Below the pieces are notes generated by a model that saw only the letters and a program-made list of their open reading frames with translations, made no database searches and was not told the origin of the DNA. A stretch of DNA of 64,000 nucleotides, taken from Acinetobacter soli (lineage in GTDB: Bacteria > Pseudomonadota > Gammaproteobacteria > Pseudomonadales > Moraxellaceae). The translations under genes and the position numbers were made by a program. The stretch lies in NCBI RefSeq assembly GCF_000760595.1, contig NZ_BBNM01000004.1:124001-188000 (forward strand), read 5' to 3'. How positions within the stretch are numbered: position 1 is the first letter of the stretch; the number at the start of each line of letters is the position of its first letter. Of this stretch, positions 38,515-49,026 are shown piece after piece.

Positions 38515-39570
38515 ATGTTTAAGCACATACTTTTGAGTTCTGTTATTGCATCTTCGACCTTTCTTTTATCTTACACTGCTCAGGCGTGTACTCGTGTGGT
38601 ATATCAAGGTAACAATCAGAATATTCTCACTGCCCGATCCATGGATTGGAAAAGTGATGTAGGTACCAATCTGTGGATTCTACCTAGCGGTATCAAACGC
38701 AGTGGCAATTCAGGTAAAAACTCCATCCAGTGGACGTCTAAATACGGAAGCGTTGTTGCTACTGGTTATGATGTTGCAACCACAGACGGTGTCAACGAAG
38801 CAGGACTCAACGCCAATCTATTGTGGCTGGTGGAATCACAATATCCAGACGAAAAAACCTCGAACAAGCCTAAATTAACCATTGCCGCGTGGGCACAATA
38901 TGCGCTCGATAATTTTGCAACCGTAAATGAAGCGGTTACAGCTTTAGAAAAAGAGCCGTTTATTATTGTCAGTGATGCAGTTCCCGGAGAACAAAGACTA
39001 ACCACCTTACATTTGTCACTTTCCGATGCCACGGGCGACAGCGCTATTGTTGAATATATTAATGGCAAGCAAGTGATTCATCACAGTAAGACTTATCAGG
39101 TGATGACCAATTCCCCTATTTTTGAAGAGCAGCTTGCCTTAAATGAATATTGGAAAAAAATAGGGGGAACAACATTTTTACCGGGAACCAATCGAGCAGC
39201 TGACCGATTTGCTCGGGCATCGTTTTATATCAATGCCATTCCCAAAACTGAAGATCCAAAAGCCAGTCTTGCTTCTGTATTTGGCGTGATTCGAAACGTA
39301 TCTGTTCCTTATGGCTTAAATACTGAAGAAGAACCGAATATTTCATCGACCCGATGGCGAACAGTGGTTGACCATAAACATAAAATGTACTTTTTTGAAT
39401 CGGCTCTTTCACCCAATATTTTTTGGATAGATTTAAAAAAGATTAACTTTAAAGATGGTATAACAAAGAAACTGGATTTAGGAAAAAATCAGGAAAATGT
39501 CTATGCGGGAGATGCAACCAGTCAGTTTAAAGCATCAACCCCATTTCATTTTTTAGGTAAAGACGATTAA
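38515..39570 (+). CDS. Secreted choloylglycine hydrolase-type linear amide hydrolase
   Basis: The 351-residue protein is an Ntn-hydrolase of the penicillin V acylase / bile salt hydrolase family. A signal peptide ends at TAQA, leaving Cys25 (CTRVVYQG) as N-terminal nucleophile, followed by the family Arg-Ser-Met-Asp-Trp motif (ARSMDW). Other signatures include the ATTDGVNEAGLNANLLW loop and a late Asn. It would act in the periplasm or outside, possibly on acylated amines, N-acyl homoserine lactones or penicillin V. The substrate cannot be told from sequence. A small lipoprotein gene follows 38 bases later. Confidence 0.93.
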   Translation: MFKHILLSSVIASSTFLLSYTAQACTRVVYQGNNQNILTARSMDWKSDVGTNLWILPSGIKRSGNSGKNSIQWTSKYGSVVATGYDVATTDGVNEAGLNANLLWLVESQYPDEKTSNKPKLTIAAWAQYALDNFATVNEAVTALEKEPFIIVSDAVPGEQRLTTLHLSLSDATGDSAIVEYINGKQVIHHSKTYQVMTNSPIFEEQLALNEYWKKIGGTTFLPGTNRAADRFARASFYINAIPKTEDPKASLASVFGVIRNVSVPYGLNTEEEPNISSTRWRTVVDHKHKMYFFESALSPNIFWIDLKKINFKDGITKKLDLGKNQENVYAGDATSQFKASTPFHFLGKDD

Positions 39571-39608
39571 GTCGAAAGTTTCTCAAAATTGGATGAACGA
39601 GGAAAAAC

Positions 39609-40097
39609 ATGAAAAGAATTTTTGGGTGGTGTACAGCACTCTTTTTATTGCATGGTTGTGCAACTGTTCCTCAAGATACGGCTCCACCGGATGATGTGGC
39701 AACGGCGGGACTGCTTTTGTGTCAACCGACCGAACAGTGCCCAATTATGAGTGCACGCTGGAATCCGGAAAATAAGAGCCAATTAAGAATCGATGTTCGC
39801 CTCAATAGCTCGTATTTGTATTACGACATCAAAAAGGTGACTTTTATTGTTGATGGTAAGCATTTATCTTACAGACCCAAACAGCCTACCGTCTTACGTT
39901 ATGTGAATCGTTTAGAGCCTAGACGTTCGAGTAACTATATTGTGGTACCAAGTAGCTTTTTATCTGAATTTAAAAACGCAAAATCGATTGAAGTACAAAT
40001 CAATACCGATCATGGCCCAATCAAACGTGCCATGTATAAAGATGGACAACAATCAAGCGCCTATAAAAACTTTATCGAAGTGTATAACAAGTCATAA
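39609..40097 (+). CDS. Small lipoprotein of unknown function
   Basis: The 162-residue protein has a lipoprotein signal with a lipobox ending at Cys17 (LLHGC), then TVPQD and a mature domain of mainly beta character (SSYLYYDIKKVTFIVDGKHL). I do not recognise a family. Two further cysteines lie near residues 38 and 44. It follows the secreted amidase by 38 bases, so the two may be co-transcribed and functionally related, but this is inference. Confidence 0.78.
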   Translation: MKRIFGWCTALFLLHGCATVPQDTAPPDDVATAGLLLCQPTEQCPIMSARWNPENKSQLRIDVRLNSSYLYYDIKKVTFIVDGKHLSYRPKQPTVLRYVNRLEPRRSSNYIVVPSSFLSEFKNAKSIEVQINTDHGPIKRAMYKDGQQSSAYKNFIEVYNKS

Positions 40098-40139
40098 AAA
40101 AAACACCTCACGCCATCGATGGTGTGAGGTGTTTTTTAA
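40098..40139. terminator. Bidirectional terminator between lipoprotein gene and aroC
   Basis: AAAACACCTCAC-GCCATC and GATGGTGTGAGGTGTTTT form a very stable near-perfect hairpin with A and T tracts on both sides, serving convergent genes. Confidence 0.93.
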
Positions 40140-40148
40140 AGTAGCATC

Positions 40149-41240
40149 TTAAGGCGCGATTGGCTCAAAAGGCGGAATCACATCTGCGTTTTGTGCACGA
40201 TGGCGCATAAAATGATCCATCAACACAATCGCAAGCATTGCTTCTGCAATTGGCGTTGCCCGAACCCCAACACACGGATCATGGCGACCTTTGGTTAAAA
40301 CATCGATATTTTCACGATCGATATTAATGGTTTTACCTGGCGTAGTGATACTCGCAGTTGGCTTCAAGGCAATCGCAATGCGAATATCCTGACCGCTTGA
40401 AATTCCGCCTAAAATACCCCCTGCATGATTCGCCAAGAATCCATCAGCGCTCAACTCATCACGGGTTTCATGCCCAAACTGGCCAGCAACAGCAAAACCG
40501 TCGCCAATTTCGACGCCTTTTACTGCATTAATGCTCATCATCGCATGTGCAATATCGGCATCAAGTCGATCAAATACAGGTTCACCCCAACCAACTGGAA
40601 CATTTTCTGCTACGATTTCGAGTTTGGCGCCACAACTTGTACCTTGTTCACGTAAAGACGTAACTAAAGCTTCAAAACGTGGAACGGCATCAACATCACC
40701 ACAAAAAAATGGATTTTGAGAAACTTCATTCCAGTCGAGTTTTTCTGTTACTTCAGTTCCGATTTGTGTTACGTGCCCGCGAATGACAATACCAAACTTC
40801 TCTGCAAGAAACTTTTTCGCAATCGCGCCAGCAGCGACACGCATGGCCGTTTCACGTGCACTTGAGCGTCCGCCACCGCGATAATCGCGAAAACCATACT
40901 TTTGCGTATAGGTATAATCGGCATGTCCAGGACGGAAAGTTTGCGCAATATTGCCGTAATCTTTCGACTTTTGATCCGTATTTTCAATGTACAGACCAAT
41001 CGATGTGCCCGTAGTTTTACCTTCAAACACACCCGAAATAATTTTAACCTGATCGGGCTCTTTGCGCTGTGTTGCAAACTTTGAAGTACCTGGTTTACGT
41101 CGATCAAGATCCTGTTGTAAATCCGCTTCAGAAAGTTCAAGACCCGGCGGAACACCATCTACAATTGCCATCAAGCCGACGCCATGCGATTCCCCACAGG
41201 TGGTGACTCGAAACAGCTGTCCAATACTATTCCCTGCCAT
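40149..41240 (-). CDS. aroC: Chorismate synthase
   Basis: The enzyme turns 5-enolpyruvylshikimate-3-phosphate into chorismate, the last step of the shikimate pathway, and needs reduced FMN. The 363-residue protein starts [20 protein letters not shown] and carries [21 protein letters not shown] and the late [17 protein letters not shown], all family signatures with the His/Arg FMN and substrate ligands. It follows prmB by 12 bases, a frequent arrangement. A bidirectional terminator ends the unit. Confidence 0.98.
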   Translation of the reverse strand: MAGNSIGQLFRVTTCGESHGVGLMAIVDGVPPGLELSEADLQQDLDRRKPGTSKFATQRKEPDQVKIISGVFEGKTTGTSIGLYIENTDQKSKDYGNIAQTFRPGHADYTYTQKYGFRDYRGGGRSSARETAMRVAAGAIAKKFLAEKFGIVIRGHVTQIGTEVTEKLDWNEVSQNPFFCGDVDAVPRFEALVTSLREQGTSCGAKLEIVAENVPVGWGEPVFDRLDADIAHAMMSINAVKGVEIGDGFAVAGQFGHETRDELSADGFLANHAGGILGGISSGQDIRIAIALKPTASITTPGKTINIDRENIDVLTKGRHDPCVGVRATPIAEAMLAIVLMDHFMRHRAQNADVIPPFEPIAP

Positions 41241-41252
41241 AACGTTTCTTCC

Positions 41253-42263
41253 TTATCCCTCTAATGATGCTTGAAATAATTTCTGATGACGACGGCACTG
41301 TTCAGCAGTCAATGCAAAGATTCCCGAACCACCTTTTTGGAATGTCAACCAGTGAAAATCGACCGTATTAAAGTTTTGACGCATCGCCCACTCAGAATTA
41401 CCCACCTCAATCACAATCAGACCGTTTTCGCTTAAATAATCAGCCGCTTGAGCGAGCATTTTACGCACCAAATCTAGTCCATCCTGACCTGCTGCCAAAG
41501 CCAGTTCAGGCTCATGTAAAAACTCTTCTGGCAAGTCAGCCATATCTTCAGCGTCAACATAAGGCGGGTTGCTGACAATCAAATCGTACTGATTTTCAGC
41601 AGGAATTTTTGCGAAAAGATCCGACTCCATAAGTGCAATTTGATATTGCTTATTGTGATGTTCAACGTTCAGCGCAGCCACTTCAAGTGCTTCTTTTGAA
41701 ATATCTGTTGCATCTACTTCTGCATCTGGATACGCATAACCCAATGCAACCGCGATACATCCTGAACCTGTACACATATCTAGAATTCGGTGCGGTGTTT
41801 TTGGCGCAGCATTTTCCGGCAGATTGTTTTGTGCCTCTCGCATTTGACCATTTTCATCGAGGCAATACGGCGCAAAACGTTGTTCGATCAGCTCTGCTAC
41901 CGGTGAGCGAGGAATTAAAACACGCTCATCGACATAAAACGGTTTGTTGGCAAAATAAGCAAGATTCAGCAAATATGACGTTGGCGTACGCTCATTGATA
42001 CGGCGTTCGAGTAAACTCAAAAATTCGGCTTTTTCACTTGGCAGCAATTTGGCATCTAGAATTTCTGAGTCTGCCGCCCATTCAAGTGACAACGTTTGCA
42101 ATACCAATGCTGAGCTTTCAGCAAAATAATCTTCTGTCCCTTGTCCTAAATGAGCATCATATTGACGTAATGCAGTCACACCAAAACGAATAAAATCACG
42201 AATTGTGCTTAAACTTTCTGCTGCTTCCTGTAAATGTTCAGGGCTGATTGTCGGTCGCTCCAC
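41253..42263 (-). CDS. prmB: 50S ribosomal protein L3 N5-glutamine methyltransferase
   Basis: PrmB methylates a glutamine of ribosomal protein L3, using S-adenosylmethionine. The 336-residue protein has an N-terminal helical domain, then the SAM motif DMCTGSGCIAVALGYAYP near residue 165 and the catalytic NPPY motif (VSNPPYVDAEDM). These are the HemK/PrmC family marks; the order prmB-aroC and the length favour PrmB. The start is a GTG (42263) with GGAG twelve bases upstream. It is the first gene of the pair. Confidence 0.93.
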   Translation of the reverse strand: MERPTISPEHLQEAAESLSTIRDFIRFGVTALRQYDAHLGQGTEDYFAESSALVLQTLSLEWAADSEILDAKLLPSEKAEFLSLLERRINERTPTSYLLNLAYFANKPFYVDERVLIPRSPVAELIEQRFAPYCLDENGQMREAQNNLPENAAPKTPHRILDMCTGSGCIAVALGYAYPDAEVDATDISKEALEVAALNVEHHNKQYQIALMESDLFAKIPAENQYDLIVSNPPYVDAEDMADLPEEFLHEPELALAAGQDGLDLVRKMLAQAADYLSENGLIVIEVGNSEWAMRQNFNTVDFHWLTFQKGGSGIFALTAEQCRRHQKLFQASLEG

Positions 42264-42574
42264 TCAGGGATCTCCAAAAGGTTGTTATGCAAAACGCGTT
42301 ATCATACCTTGTTTTGCCAAGCTTTATAAGATCAAGATGGTATGCATTTAAAGGAACTGTGATCACGAGGTGCGATTGAGCCTGTTATGAAAACACGAAG
42401 TACTAAAAGCGATAAAACGATCTATCTTATTTCAATCATATTGATTTCATTCTGAACCAGTGCCTTATACATCAAGTATTAAATCTTGCTTTCAATTTAA
42501 GCAAAGCTCATCTAAACTAAATTGAATAAAAATTAATTATTTTCATTAATCCTTTAAAAATCTCGAAGACAACA
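42264..42574. other. Intergenic region prmB / small membrane protein
   Basis: About 310 AT-rich bases between divergent genes. Promoters for both are expected here. I recognise no site or RNA. Confidence 0.4.
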
Positions 42575-42859
42575 ATGATCAGACTCATCCCTTCTTCAAT
42601 CGTCGTGTGGTCAATCTTAATTGCTATAGCTATCTATTATCAAAGCGATCTATTCGATATATTTCTGCTCACGCTTACTTTCTTTATATTTATACTCTTT
42701 AGATATTTGGCGTATGGTAATGTGCCTATAAATAAAATACAGCAGCATACTCATTTTAGACGTTTTAAAATAATGCTTGAAAAGACTTATCCTTTTGATC
42801 TTGCTGTTTTTATGGTGATCTACAATCAGATTATATTTAGAGCGATTTCAATCACATAA
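42575..42859 (+). CDS. Small hypothetical membrane protein
   Basis: The 94-residue protein has two adjacent hydrophobic segments (about residues 7-22 and 26-46), a basic stretch (NKIQQHTHFRRFKIM) and a third, weaker hydrophobic part near the C-terminus. I do not recognise a family. The composition is more AT-rich and Ile/Phe-rich than its neighbours, which may indicate recent gain. A bidirectional terminator follows. Confidence 0.55.
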   Translation: MIRLIPSSIVVWSILIAIAIYYQSDLFDIFLLTLTFFIFILFRYLAYGNVPINKIQQHTHFRRFKIMLEKTYPFDLAVFMVIYNQIIFRAISIT

Positions 42860-42943
42860 TGATGGGAATTGGATTTAAATTTTCTAATTTATGGAATAAT
42901 TAAAATATTTAAATTAAGTCTTTGTAAATATGAATTTAAATAA

Positions 42944-42971
42944 AAAAAGAGATGCCTCAGCATCTCTTTTT
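42944..42971. terminator. Bidirectional terminator between small membrane protein and yceI
   Basis: A perfect 12-bp stem AAAAAGAGATGC / GCATCTCTTTTT with a CTCA loop lies between convergent genes. Confidence 0.93.
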
Positions 42972-42993
42972 GAATCATTTATTGTGTCATTAC

Positions 42994-43575
42994 TTATTTT
43001 TTAGCAGCAGTTGCTTCAGTGGTGATGTTGACTGTGATCTTATCTCCCACATTCGGCACATAATTACCGATACCGAATTCTGAGCGGTTAAACGAAGTAG
43101 TTGCATTAAAGCCAATCGCTGGAACTTTTGCCATTGGGTGCTCACCTTGTTTATTAAGTACAGCATCAAGCACCACAGGTTTGGTAATGCCTTTAACGGT
43201 TAAATTACCTGTAATTTTGAAGTGTTTTTTGTCTTTGGTTTCAACTTTAGTACTTTTGAAGGTAATGTTTGGATACTTGGCTGCATTAAACCAGCCTTCT
43301 TGCTGGAATTCTTTATCTAGAGCTGGCACATTGGTATTTACGCTACTGACTGGAATCGTCACGTCTACCGATGAGTTCGCAGGTTTAGCGTTATCGACTT
43401 TAATGACACCTTGGATGTCACTGAAGTTCGCGCTTGGTGTTGAAAAACCAAAATGGTTCCAGCTAAATACGGTTGCTGTATGCGTTGGATCAATTTTATA
43501 ATCTACTGGCGCTGCAAGTGCCAATGTACTGCTGATCGCAACCGCCAAACCTAAAGATAATGATTGAAGTTTCAT
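42994..43575 (-). CDS. yceI: YceI-family periplasmic protein
   Basis: The 193-residue protein has a signal peptide ending LALA and a mature lipocalin-like YceI domain: YKIDPTHTATVFSWNHFGFS, TFKSTKVE, GNLTVKGITKPVVLDA and a C-terminal NRSEFGIGNYVPNVGDKI. YceI proteins bind isoprenoid-like lipids in the periplasm and respond to alkaline or osmotic stress in E. coli. The exact ligand here is unknown. It is monocistronic, with a bidirectional terminator just past its end. Confidence 0.94.
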   Translation of the reverse strand: MKLQSLSLGLAVAISSTLALAAPVDYKIDPTHTATVFSWNHFGFSTPSANFSDIQGVIKVDNAKPANSSVDVTIPVSSVNTNVPALDKEFQQEGWFNAAKYPNITFKSTKVETKDKKHFKITGNLTVKGITKPVVLDAVLNKQGEHPMAKVPAIGFNATTSFNRSEFGIGNYVPNVGDKITVNITTEATAAKK

Positions 43576-43823
43576 TCGATGTTTTCCTTTTAAATCATGT
43601 TATTTAGTCTATACATTCAACAATTTAAATCATTCTGATTTATAAAACGATATGTTGCATGGATGAAACACCACACTTTAAATTTAATTTTTCTTAATAA
43701 TTTTAAATTTTATTTATTTAAATTATACATTTAGAGGATGCAATAAAAGTTGCTCTGAAGAATTTATCTTATTTTAAAAGACAAAAAGCTACATTATTGA
43801 TTCAATCGATCACAATTACAGGC

Positions 43824-43852
43824 AAAAAAAGCCCTTGCAAACAAGGGCTTTT
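43824..43852 (-). terminator. Rho-independent terminator after transketolase
   Basis: A perfect stem AAAAGCCCTTG / CAAGGGCTTTT with a four-base loop ends in a T run on the minus strand, about 18 bases beyond the stop. Confidence 0.92.
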
Positions 43853-43870
43853 CTTTTAAAGCGCTAAAAC

Positions 43871-45853
43871 TTAGTAGCTTTGTACCGCTTCAATTACAGC
43901 TTGGCTAGTAATACCAAAGTGCTGGAACAAATCTTTTGCAGGTGCAGATTCACCATAAGTGGTCATTCCGATCACTTTACCGTCTAGACCTACAAACTTC
44001 CACCAGTAATCGACATGCGCCGCTTCAACCGCAACACGAGCACGAATGCTCACAGGCAATACCGCTTCACGATATGCTGCATCTTGAGTCATGAACAACT
44101 CTGCGCAAGGCATAGATACCACACGAACGCCTTCAAGCTGTGCGTAGGCTTCCATCGCGATAGATACTTCAGAACCTGTTGCAATAATGATCGCTTTCAA
44201 TTCGCCTTTTTCTTGTGCCAATACATAACCGCCTTTCGCAGCATCTTGAATTTGTGCTTCAGTACGTGACTGGAATGGCAAGTTTTGACGAGACAAGATC
44301 AATGCGGTTGGACCATCTTTACGCTCAAGCGCAGATTTCCATGCAATTGCTGTTTCAACTGTATCAGCAGGACGCCATGTATTGAGGTTTGGCGTACCAC
44401 GAAGTGACGCGATTTGCTCGATTGGCTGATGTGTTGGACCATCTTCACCCAAACCAATTGAATCGTGGGTATATACATGAATCACACGTTGCTTCATTAA
44501 TGCAGACATACGTACAGCATTACGCGCGTATTCCATAAACATCAGGAACGTTGCAACATAAGGAACAAAACCACCGTGCAGCGCAACACCGTTAGCAATG
44601 GCTGTCATACCGAATTCACGTACGCCATAGTAAACGTAGTTTCCTGCTGGGTTGTCCTGCACACCTTCACACCCTTTCCAAAGTGTCAGGTTAGAACCTG
44701 CCAAATCTGCTGAACCGCCTAGCATTTCTGGCAATAACGGACCAAACGCTTGCAAGGTGTTCTGGCTCGCTTTACGGGTTGCAATTGTTTCTGCTTTCTC
44801 ATTCACCTGCGCAATAAATGCATCGGCTTGTGCAGTAAAGTCTGCTGGCAAGTCACCATTTACACGGCGCAATAATTCTGCTGCTTCAGTTGGATATTTT
44901 GCTTGATATGCGGCAAATACTTCATTCCATGCAGCTTCAGAAGTTTGACCTTTTTCATTGGCATTCCATGCGGCATAAATATCTTGCGGAATAACAAATG
45001 CTTCATCGCTCCAACCCAGTGCTTCACGGGTAAGTTTGATTTCTTCTGCACCCAATGGCGCACCGTGACAGTCTTCTTTACCTTGCTTGTTTGGAGAACC
45101 TAAACCAATAATTGTCTTACAGATAATTAAAGTTGGTTTAGTAGTTTCTGCTTTTGCTTCAATCGTTGCCTGACGGATTGCAGCGGCATCATGACCATCT
45201 ACACGAAGAACTTGCCAACCGTAAGCCTTAAAACGTTGCTCAGTATCATCACTGAACCAACCTTCAACCTCACCATCAATCGAGATGCCATTGTCGTCAT
45301 AGTAAGCAATGAGTTTGCCCAGACCTAATGTACCCGCCAATGAACACACTTCATGTGAAATGCCTTCCATCAAACAGCCATCGCCCAAGAAGCAATAAGT
45401 GAAATGATCAACGACTGTTAAATCGTCTTTATTGAACTGAGCCGCTAGTGTTTTTTCAGCCAGTGCGAAACCAACAGCATTTGCAATGCCCTGACCTAAA
45501 GGACCTGTTGTTGTTTCGATACCTGGTGCATAACCATATTCTGGGTGACCCGGTGTTTTTGAATGAAGCTGACGGAACTGTTTTAAATCGTCAATTGAAA
45601 GATCATAACCAGTTAAATGCAACAAAGCATAATGCAGCATTGATCCATGACCATTAGAAAGTACAAAACGGTCACGGTTGGCCCATTGCGGGTTTGCTGG
45701 ATTATGGTTTAAAAATTCACGCCACACCACATCAGCAATATCTGCCATCCCCATTGGTGCACCAGGATGCCCTGAGTTTGCTTGTTGCACAGCATCCATA
45801 GCCAATACACGAATTGCGTTTGCAATACGACGTTCGTTTAAAGGGGTCGTCAT
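43871..45853 (-). CDS. tkt: Transketolase
   Basis: This thiamine-diphosphate enzyme moves two-carbon ketol groups between sugar phosphates in the non-oxidative pentose phosphate pathway. The 660-residue protein starts [20 protein letters not shown], has the TPP-binding [18 protein letters not shown] followed by DDNGISIDG, and the pyrimidine-domain signature [16 protein letters not shown]. Its length is normal. It is monocistronic and divergent from metK, with 530 bases between. Confidence 0.97.
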   Translation of the reverse strand: MTTPLNERRIANAIRVLAMDAVQQANSGHPGAPMGMADIADVVWREFLNHNPANPQWANRDRFVLSNGHGSMLHYALLHLTGYDLSIDDLKQFRQLHSKTPGHPEYGYAPGIETTTGPLGQGIANAVGFALAEKTLAAQFNKDDLTVVDHFTYCFLGDGCLMEGISHEVCSLAGTLGLGKLIAYYDDNGISIDGEVEGWFSDDTEQRFKAYGWQVLRVDGHDAAAIRQATIEAKAETTKPTLIICKTIIGLGSPNKQGKEDCHGAPLGAEEIKLTREALGWSDEAFVIPQDIYAAWNANEKGQTSEAAWNEVFAAYQAKYPTEAAELLRRVNGDLPADFTAQADAFIAQVNEKAETIATRKASQNTLQAFGPLLPEMLGGSADLAGSNLTLWKGCEGVQDNPAGNYVYYGVREFGMTAIANGVALHGGFVPYVATFLMFMEYARNAVRMSALMKQRVIHVYTHDSIGLGEDGPTHQPIEQIASLRGTPNLNTWRPADTVETAIAWKSALERKDGPTALILSRQNLPFQSRTEAQIQDAAKGGYVLAQEKGELKAIIIATGSEVSIAMEAYAQLEGVRVVSMPCAELFMTQDAAYREAVLPVSIRARVAVEAAHVDYWWKFVGLDGKVIGMTTYGESAPAKDLFQHFGITSQAVIEAVQSY

Positions 45854-46383
45854 AGGTCAGTATCCAAATTAAAGCTGATAAGGAAGAAGAAATGAATCAG
45901 AATTCAAACTGTGAGTATTGTCTTAAAAAAAACTGAATGGGTAAAGCCTAGAGTGACGTTTCATGTTTGTTTTTTTGAATTCAGGCACAAAATGTTTAAA
46001 AATTAACTGATTCTCGATGATTTTTAAATTGCTCAAATCTGATGAACAAATCTAAAGGCAATAAATTTAAACACTCAATCTTGTTGAAAGTGAATTTTAT
46101 TCATCTTTATATACGTCTTTGTTAGCTTCAATCAGTTATAGAGTTTTCGATTTAATACACTTCGGTGAAAAGAATCGGATGATTTCACATAAATTTCATC
46201 TGAGATTGATTATTGTATAACTGAAACTTAGACAAAACACTATGCTTTATAAGTTCTATTGATATAAATTAAAATTTATATGAATTGAAATAAATTCATT
46301 GATTTTAGTCAGCTTAAGCTAGTCCTGAAGTCTAAGTCGATGTAACATATCCCGTCTTTTGAATTAACTGTGATAGGACTTTC
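45854..46383. other. Divergent intergenic region tkt / metK
   Basis: 530 AT-rich bases containing both promoters. I looked for a SAM-type riboswitch in front of metK and saw no conserved core. No gene is supported. The length is more than two promoters need, so a small RNA cannot be excluded. Confidence 0.4.
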
Positions 46384-47550
46384 ATGCGCGAGTACGCTGT
46401 TTTTACTTCGGAATCTGTAAGCGAAGGTCATCCCGATAAAATGGCAGATCAGATCAGTGATGCTATTTTGGATGCGATCTTAAAAGAAGACCCATACGCA
46501 CGGGTTGCTTGTGAAACACTCGTAAAAACAGGTGCTGTGGTTCTGGCTGGTGAAATTACCACAACAGCGAATGTTGATTTTGAAGCGATCGTTCGTCAAA
46601 CCGTAAACGGTATTGGCTACCATCACTCTGATCTCGGATTTGATGGTTCAACCTGTGCGGTCATTAACATGATCGGCAAGCAATCACCTGAAATTGCACA
46701 AGGTGTAGATCGTCAGAAACCTGAAGATCAAGGCGCTGGCGACCAAGGTTTGATGTTTGGTTATGCAAGCCGTGAAACTGACGTGCTTATGCCTGCACCA
46801 ATCTCTTATGCGCATCGCTTAATGGAACGTCAAGCCGAGCTTCGTCGCTCTGGTGTTTTGCCATGGTTACGACCAGATGCAAAAAGCCAAGTAACATTCG
46901 CTTATGAAAATGGCAAACCTGTTCGCTTGGATGCGGTCGTTTTATCGACTCAACACGATCCTGAAATTTCTCAAGCACAGCTAAAAGAAGCCATTATTGA
47001 AGAAATTATCAAGCCAGTTATTCCAGCGGACATGTTCCATGCCGCAACTAAATTCCACATTAATCCAACGGGATTGTTTGTGATTGGTGGCCCAGTGGGT
47101 GACTGTGGCTTAACAGGTCGTAAAATCATTGTAGATACTTACGGCGGTATGGCACGTCACGGTGGTGGTGCATTCTCTGGTAAAGATCCATCGAAAGTTG
47201 ACCGTTCTGCTGCTTATGCAGGGCGCTATGTGGCAAAAAATATTGTTGCAGCTGGCTTGGCAGACAAATGTGAAATTCAGGTAAGCTACGCGATTGGTGT
47301 GGCTGAGCCAACTTCGATTTCAATCAATACGTTTAATACTGGAAAAGTAGATGACGAATTGATCGTGGCCTTGGTGCGCGAACACTTCGACCTTCGTCCA
47401 TTTGGTATTACCCGTATGCTTAACCTGCTTCAACCGATGTATAAGCAAACTGCTGCTTACGGCCATTTTGGTCGCGAAGGATCAGATACTGCCTTTACTT
47501 GGGAAAAAACAGATAAAGTACAAGTGCTCAAAGATGCATCTGGCCTTTAA
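46384..47550 (+). CDS. metK: S-adenosylmethionine synthetase
   Basis: MetK makes S-adenosylmethionine from ATP and methionine. The 388-residue protein begins [20 protein letters not shown] with the ATP and metal site, has [12 protein letters not shown] near residue 115 and the phosphate-binding [19 protein letters not shown] near residue 255, all diagnostic. Its length is typical. It is monocistronic, with a strong terminator. Confidence 0.98.
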   Translation: MREYAVFTSESVSEGHPDKMADQISDAILDAILKEDPYARVACETLVKTGAVVLAGEITTTANVDFEAIVRQTVNGIGYHHSDLGFDGSTCAVINMIGKQSPEIAQGVDRQKPEDQGAGDQGLMFGYASRETDVLMPAPISYAHRLMERQAELRRSGVLPWLRPDAKSQVTFAYENGKPVRLDAVVLSTQHDPEISQAQLKEAIIEEIIKPVIPADMFHAATKFHINPTGLFVIGGPVGDCGLTGRKIIVDTYGGMARHGGGAFSGKDPSKVDRSAAYAGRYVAKNIVAAGLADKCEIQVSYAIGVAEPTSISINTFNTGKVDDELIVALVREHFDLRPFGITRMLNLLQPMYKQTAAYGHFGREGSDTAFTWEKTDKVQVLKDASGL

Positions 47551-47568
47551 TTGCTAAGTAATTGATTA

Positions 47569-47602
47569 AAAAAATGTCCGACACAAGTCGGACATTTTTT
47601 TT
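47569..47602. terminator. Terminator between metK and zinc-ribbon protein gene
   Basis: A perfect stem AAAAAATGTCCGAC / GTCGGACATTTTTT with an ACAA loop and flanking A and T tracts serves both convergent genes. Confidence 0.94.
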
Positions 47603-47617
47603 GGTTTTAATTACGCG

Positions 47618-47869
47618 TTATTGATTCGATTTAGTCGGTTTATCATGATTAAAAATGTCCAGCAAAGTATGCTGATTGGGTGTGTCATCTTGCGCCTCAA
47701 CATAGAAATGAAAGGTTTTAACCACCATCACTACGGCTAGACAACCCACTAAGCAAAATACCCACCACCCGTAAGGACTACGGATATGATGCGAACCACA
47801 GTGAGGACATTCTTTGTCTGTTGATGCAACGACCTTGTCACAACACGCACAACGATATTGATACAGCAT
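47618..47869 (-). CDS. Small zinc-ribbon membrane protein
   Basis: The 83-residue protein has an N-terminal zinc ribbon (Cys7, Cys9/10, Cys21 and Cys24 in YRCACCDKVV and ECPHCGSHH), one hydrophobic segment (about residues 35-52) and a polar, Asp/Asn-rich tail. It is likely a single-pass inner-membrane protein with a cytoplasmic zinc ribbon. No specific family or function is recognised. It is convergent with metK and separated from it by a shared terminator. Confidence 0.75.
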   Translation of the reverse strand: MLYQYRCACCDKVVASTDKECPHCGSHHIRSPYGWWVFCLVGCLAVVMVVKTFHFYVEAQDDTPNQHTLLDIFNHDKPTKSNQ

Positions 47870-48101
47870 GGGCTTCCCCCTGTCTTAGTGCTGATTTATT
47901 TTTCTAGTTTCGTTTGCATAATTAAGAACCAAATATGGATCTTTAATTGCATACTATGACAATGTGTACGATATTTCAACAGCAAACCATTTCAATCAAA
48001 TGACTCAATAGTGCCAAAATTGTTACATTTTTAGCACTGCTAGTGAAAAAAAGTTTCAACTGTTAAAATGTGAAATGTCATGCAGCAATTAATCTCATCA
48101 T

Positions 48102-48293
48102 ATGGCTCAACTTATTAATAAAGGTGGTTTCCGTGAGCGCGCGAACCGCAGCCGTGGTTATCAGCAGTCTGAAAATCGCCAAACTGCGCTCCTTCCCAAC
48201 AAATATCAACCCAATCACGGTACTGAAGCTTCTGGCCTCACATCAGATCAAAAGACTTCTGATAAAACTGATGACAATAAAAAAGCTGAATGA
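48102..48293 (+). CDS. Small polar microprotein
   Basis: The 63-residue protein MAQLINKGGFRERANRSRGY continues with Gln/Asn/Lys-rich, probably disordered sequence. No Shine-Dalgarno is evident at ATG 48102. A perfect terminator whose left arm includes the last codons and stop supports a short transcript ending here. An alternative is that the locus is a small RNA with an incidental ORF. No function can be assigned. Confidence 0.5.
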   Translation: MAQLINKGGFRERANRSRGYQQSENRQTALLPNKYQPNHGTEASGLTSDQKTSDKTDDNKKAE

Positions 48294-48313
48294 AAATATC
48301 ATTCAGCTTTTTT
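48281..48313. terminator. Terminator overlapping the microprotein stop codon
   Basis: A perfect 13-bp stem AAAAGCTGAATGA / TCATTCAGCTTTT followed by T's. It is convergent-capable for fxsA on the opposite strand. Confidence 0.9.
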
Positions 48314-48330
48314 TCAACTCAGAAAATCGT

Positions 48331-48900
48331 TTATTTCTGATCTTTGTGCTCGATTTGTTTCTGATCTGGCTTCACTTCGCGCGCTTCACCATCAATTACA
48401 TTTGAATCTTGAAATGGAGATCCACCACCCTGCTGATTCTGCATATTTTGCATTTGACGCATGAGATCTTCAAATGGGTTTTGGCCATTCGTTCCGCCAG
48501 CACCTCCCATCATGCCACCCATCATTTTGTTCATCATGGCTTCTTGACGCTTAGCGAGCGTTTTCATTAAGGCATTACGGAAGAATGTTTGTACCCCTGG
48601 AATTAAAATCAATAACGCTAAAATATCGGAAATCACACCCGGTATCATTAGTAAAAAGCCAGCCATCGCCGTTGCAAGTTTCTTGCTGACCGCTGGATCG
48701 TTACCAAGCTGACCTGACATCTGCATTTGTTGTAGTTGTGGCATGATGGTGGATGCACTTGAACGTAACATGTTCAAACCAATGAAAAAAGCGATAATAA
48801 ACCAGAAAAACACGTACCAGCCGCTTATGAATTGAGCAATGCCAATCCATACAGCAATTTCCAGAATCGCGCCAAGAACAACAATAAGAAGTAAATTCAT
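48331..48900 (-). CDS. fxsA: FxsA family membrane protein
   Basis: The 189-residue inner-membrane protein starts [19 protein letters not shown] and has several hydrophobic segments plus the family motif [25 protein letters not shown]. The tail after residue 125 is rich in Met, Gly and Gln ([12 protein letters not shown]) and ends charged. FxsA in E. coli relates to phage exclusion (suppressor of F exclusion of phage T7). Its role here is unknown. It is monocistronic. Confidence 0.9.
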   Translation of the reverse strand: MNLLLIVVLGAILEIAVWIGIAQFISGWYVFFWFIIAFFIGLNMLRSSASTIMPQLQQMQMSGQLGNDPAVSKKLATAMAGFLLMIPGVISDILALLILIPGVQTFFRNALMKTLAKRQEAMMNKMMGGMMGGAGGTNGQNPFEDLMRQMQNMQNQQGGGSPFQDSNVIDGEAREVKPDQKQIEHKDQK

Positions 48901-49026
48901 TTAAAACTATGTCTATCTCAAAAAATTAAAGGTTTTATGCAGTATCAAGACCGACTCAAAGAGAATCAAGCTTTTTTCATGCGCTTATGTAAAAATATGG
49001 GCATTATTTTATTTTTAAAGTCTTTT

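Noticed and set aside
45854..46383. Possible SAM riboswitch in front of metK
   Set aside because: I found none of the conserved SAM-I/SAM-II cores, and there is no terminator-like hairpin just before the start codon.
48070..48405. Overlapping 111-codon plus-strand frame across the microprotein and fxsA end
   Set aside because: It crosses a perfect terminator and is antisense to fxsA; its translation has no family resemblance, so I regard it as chance.
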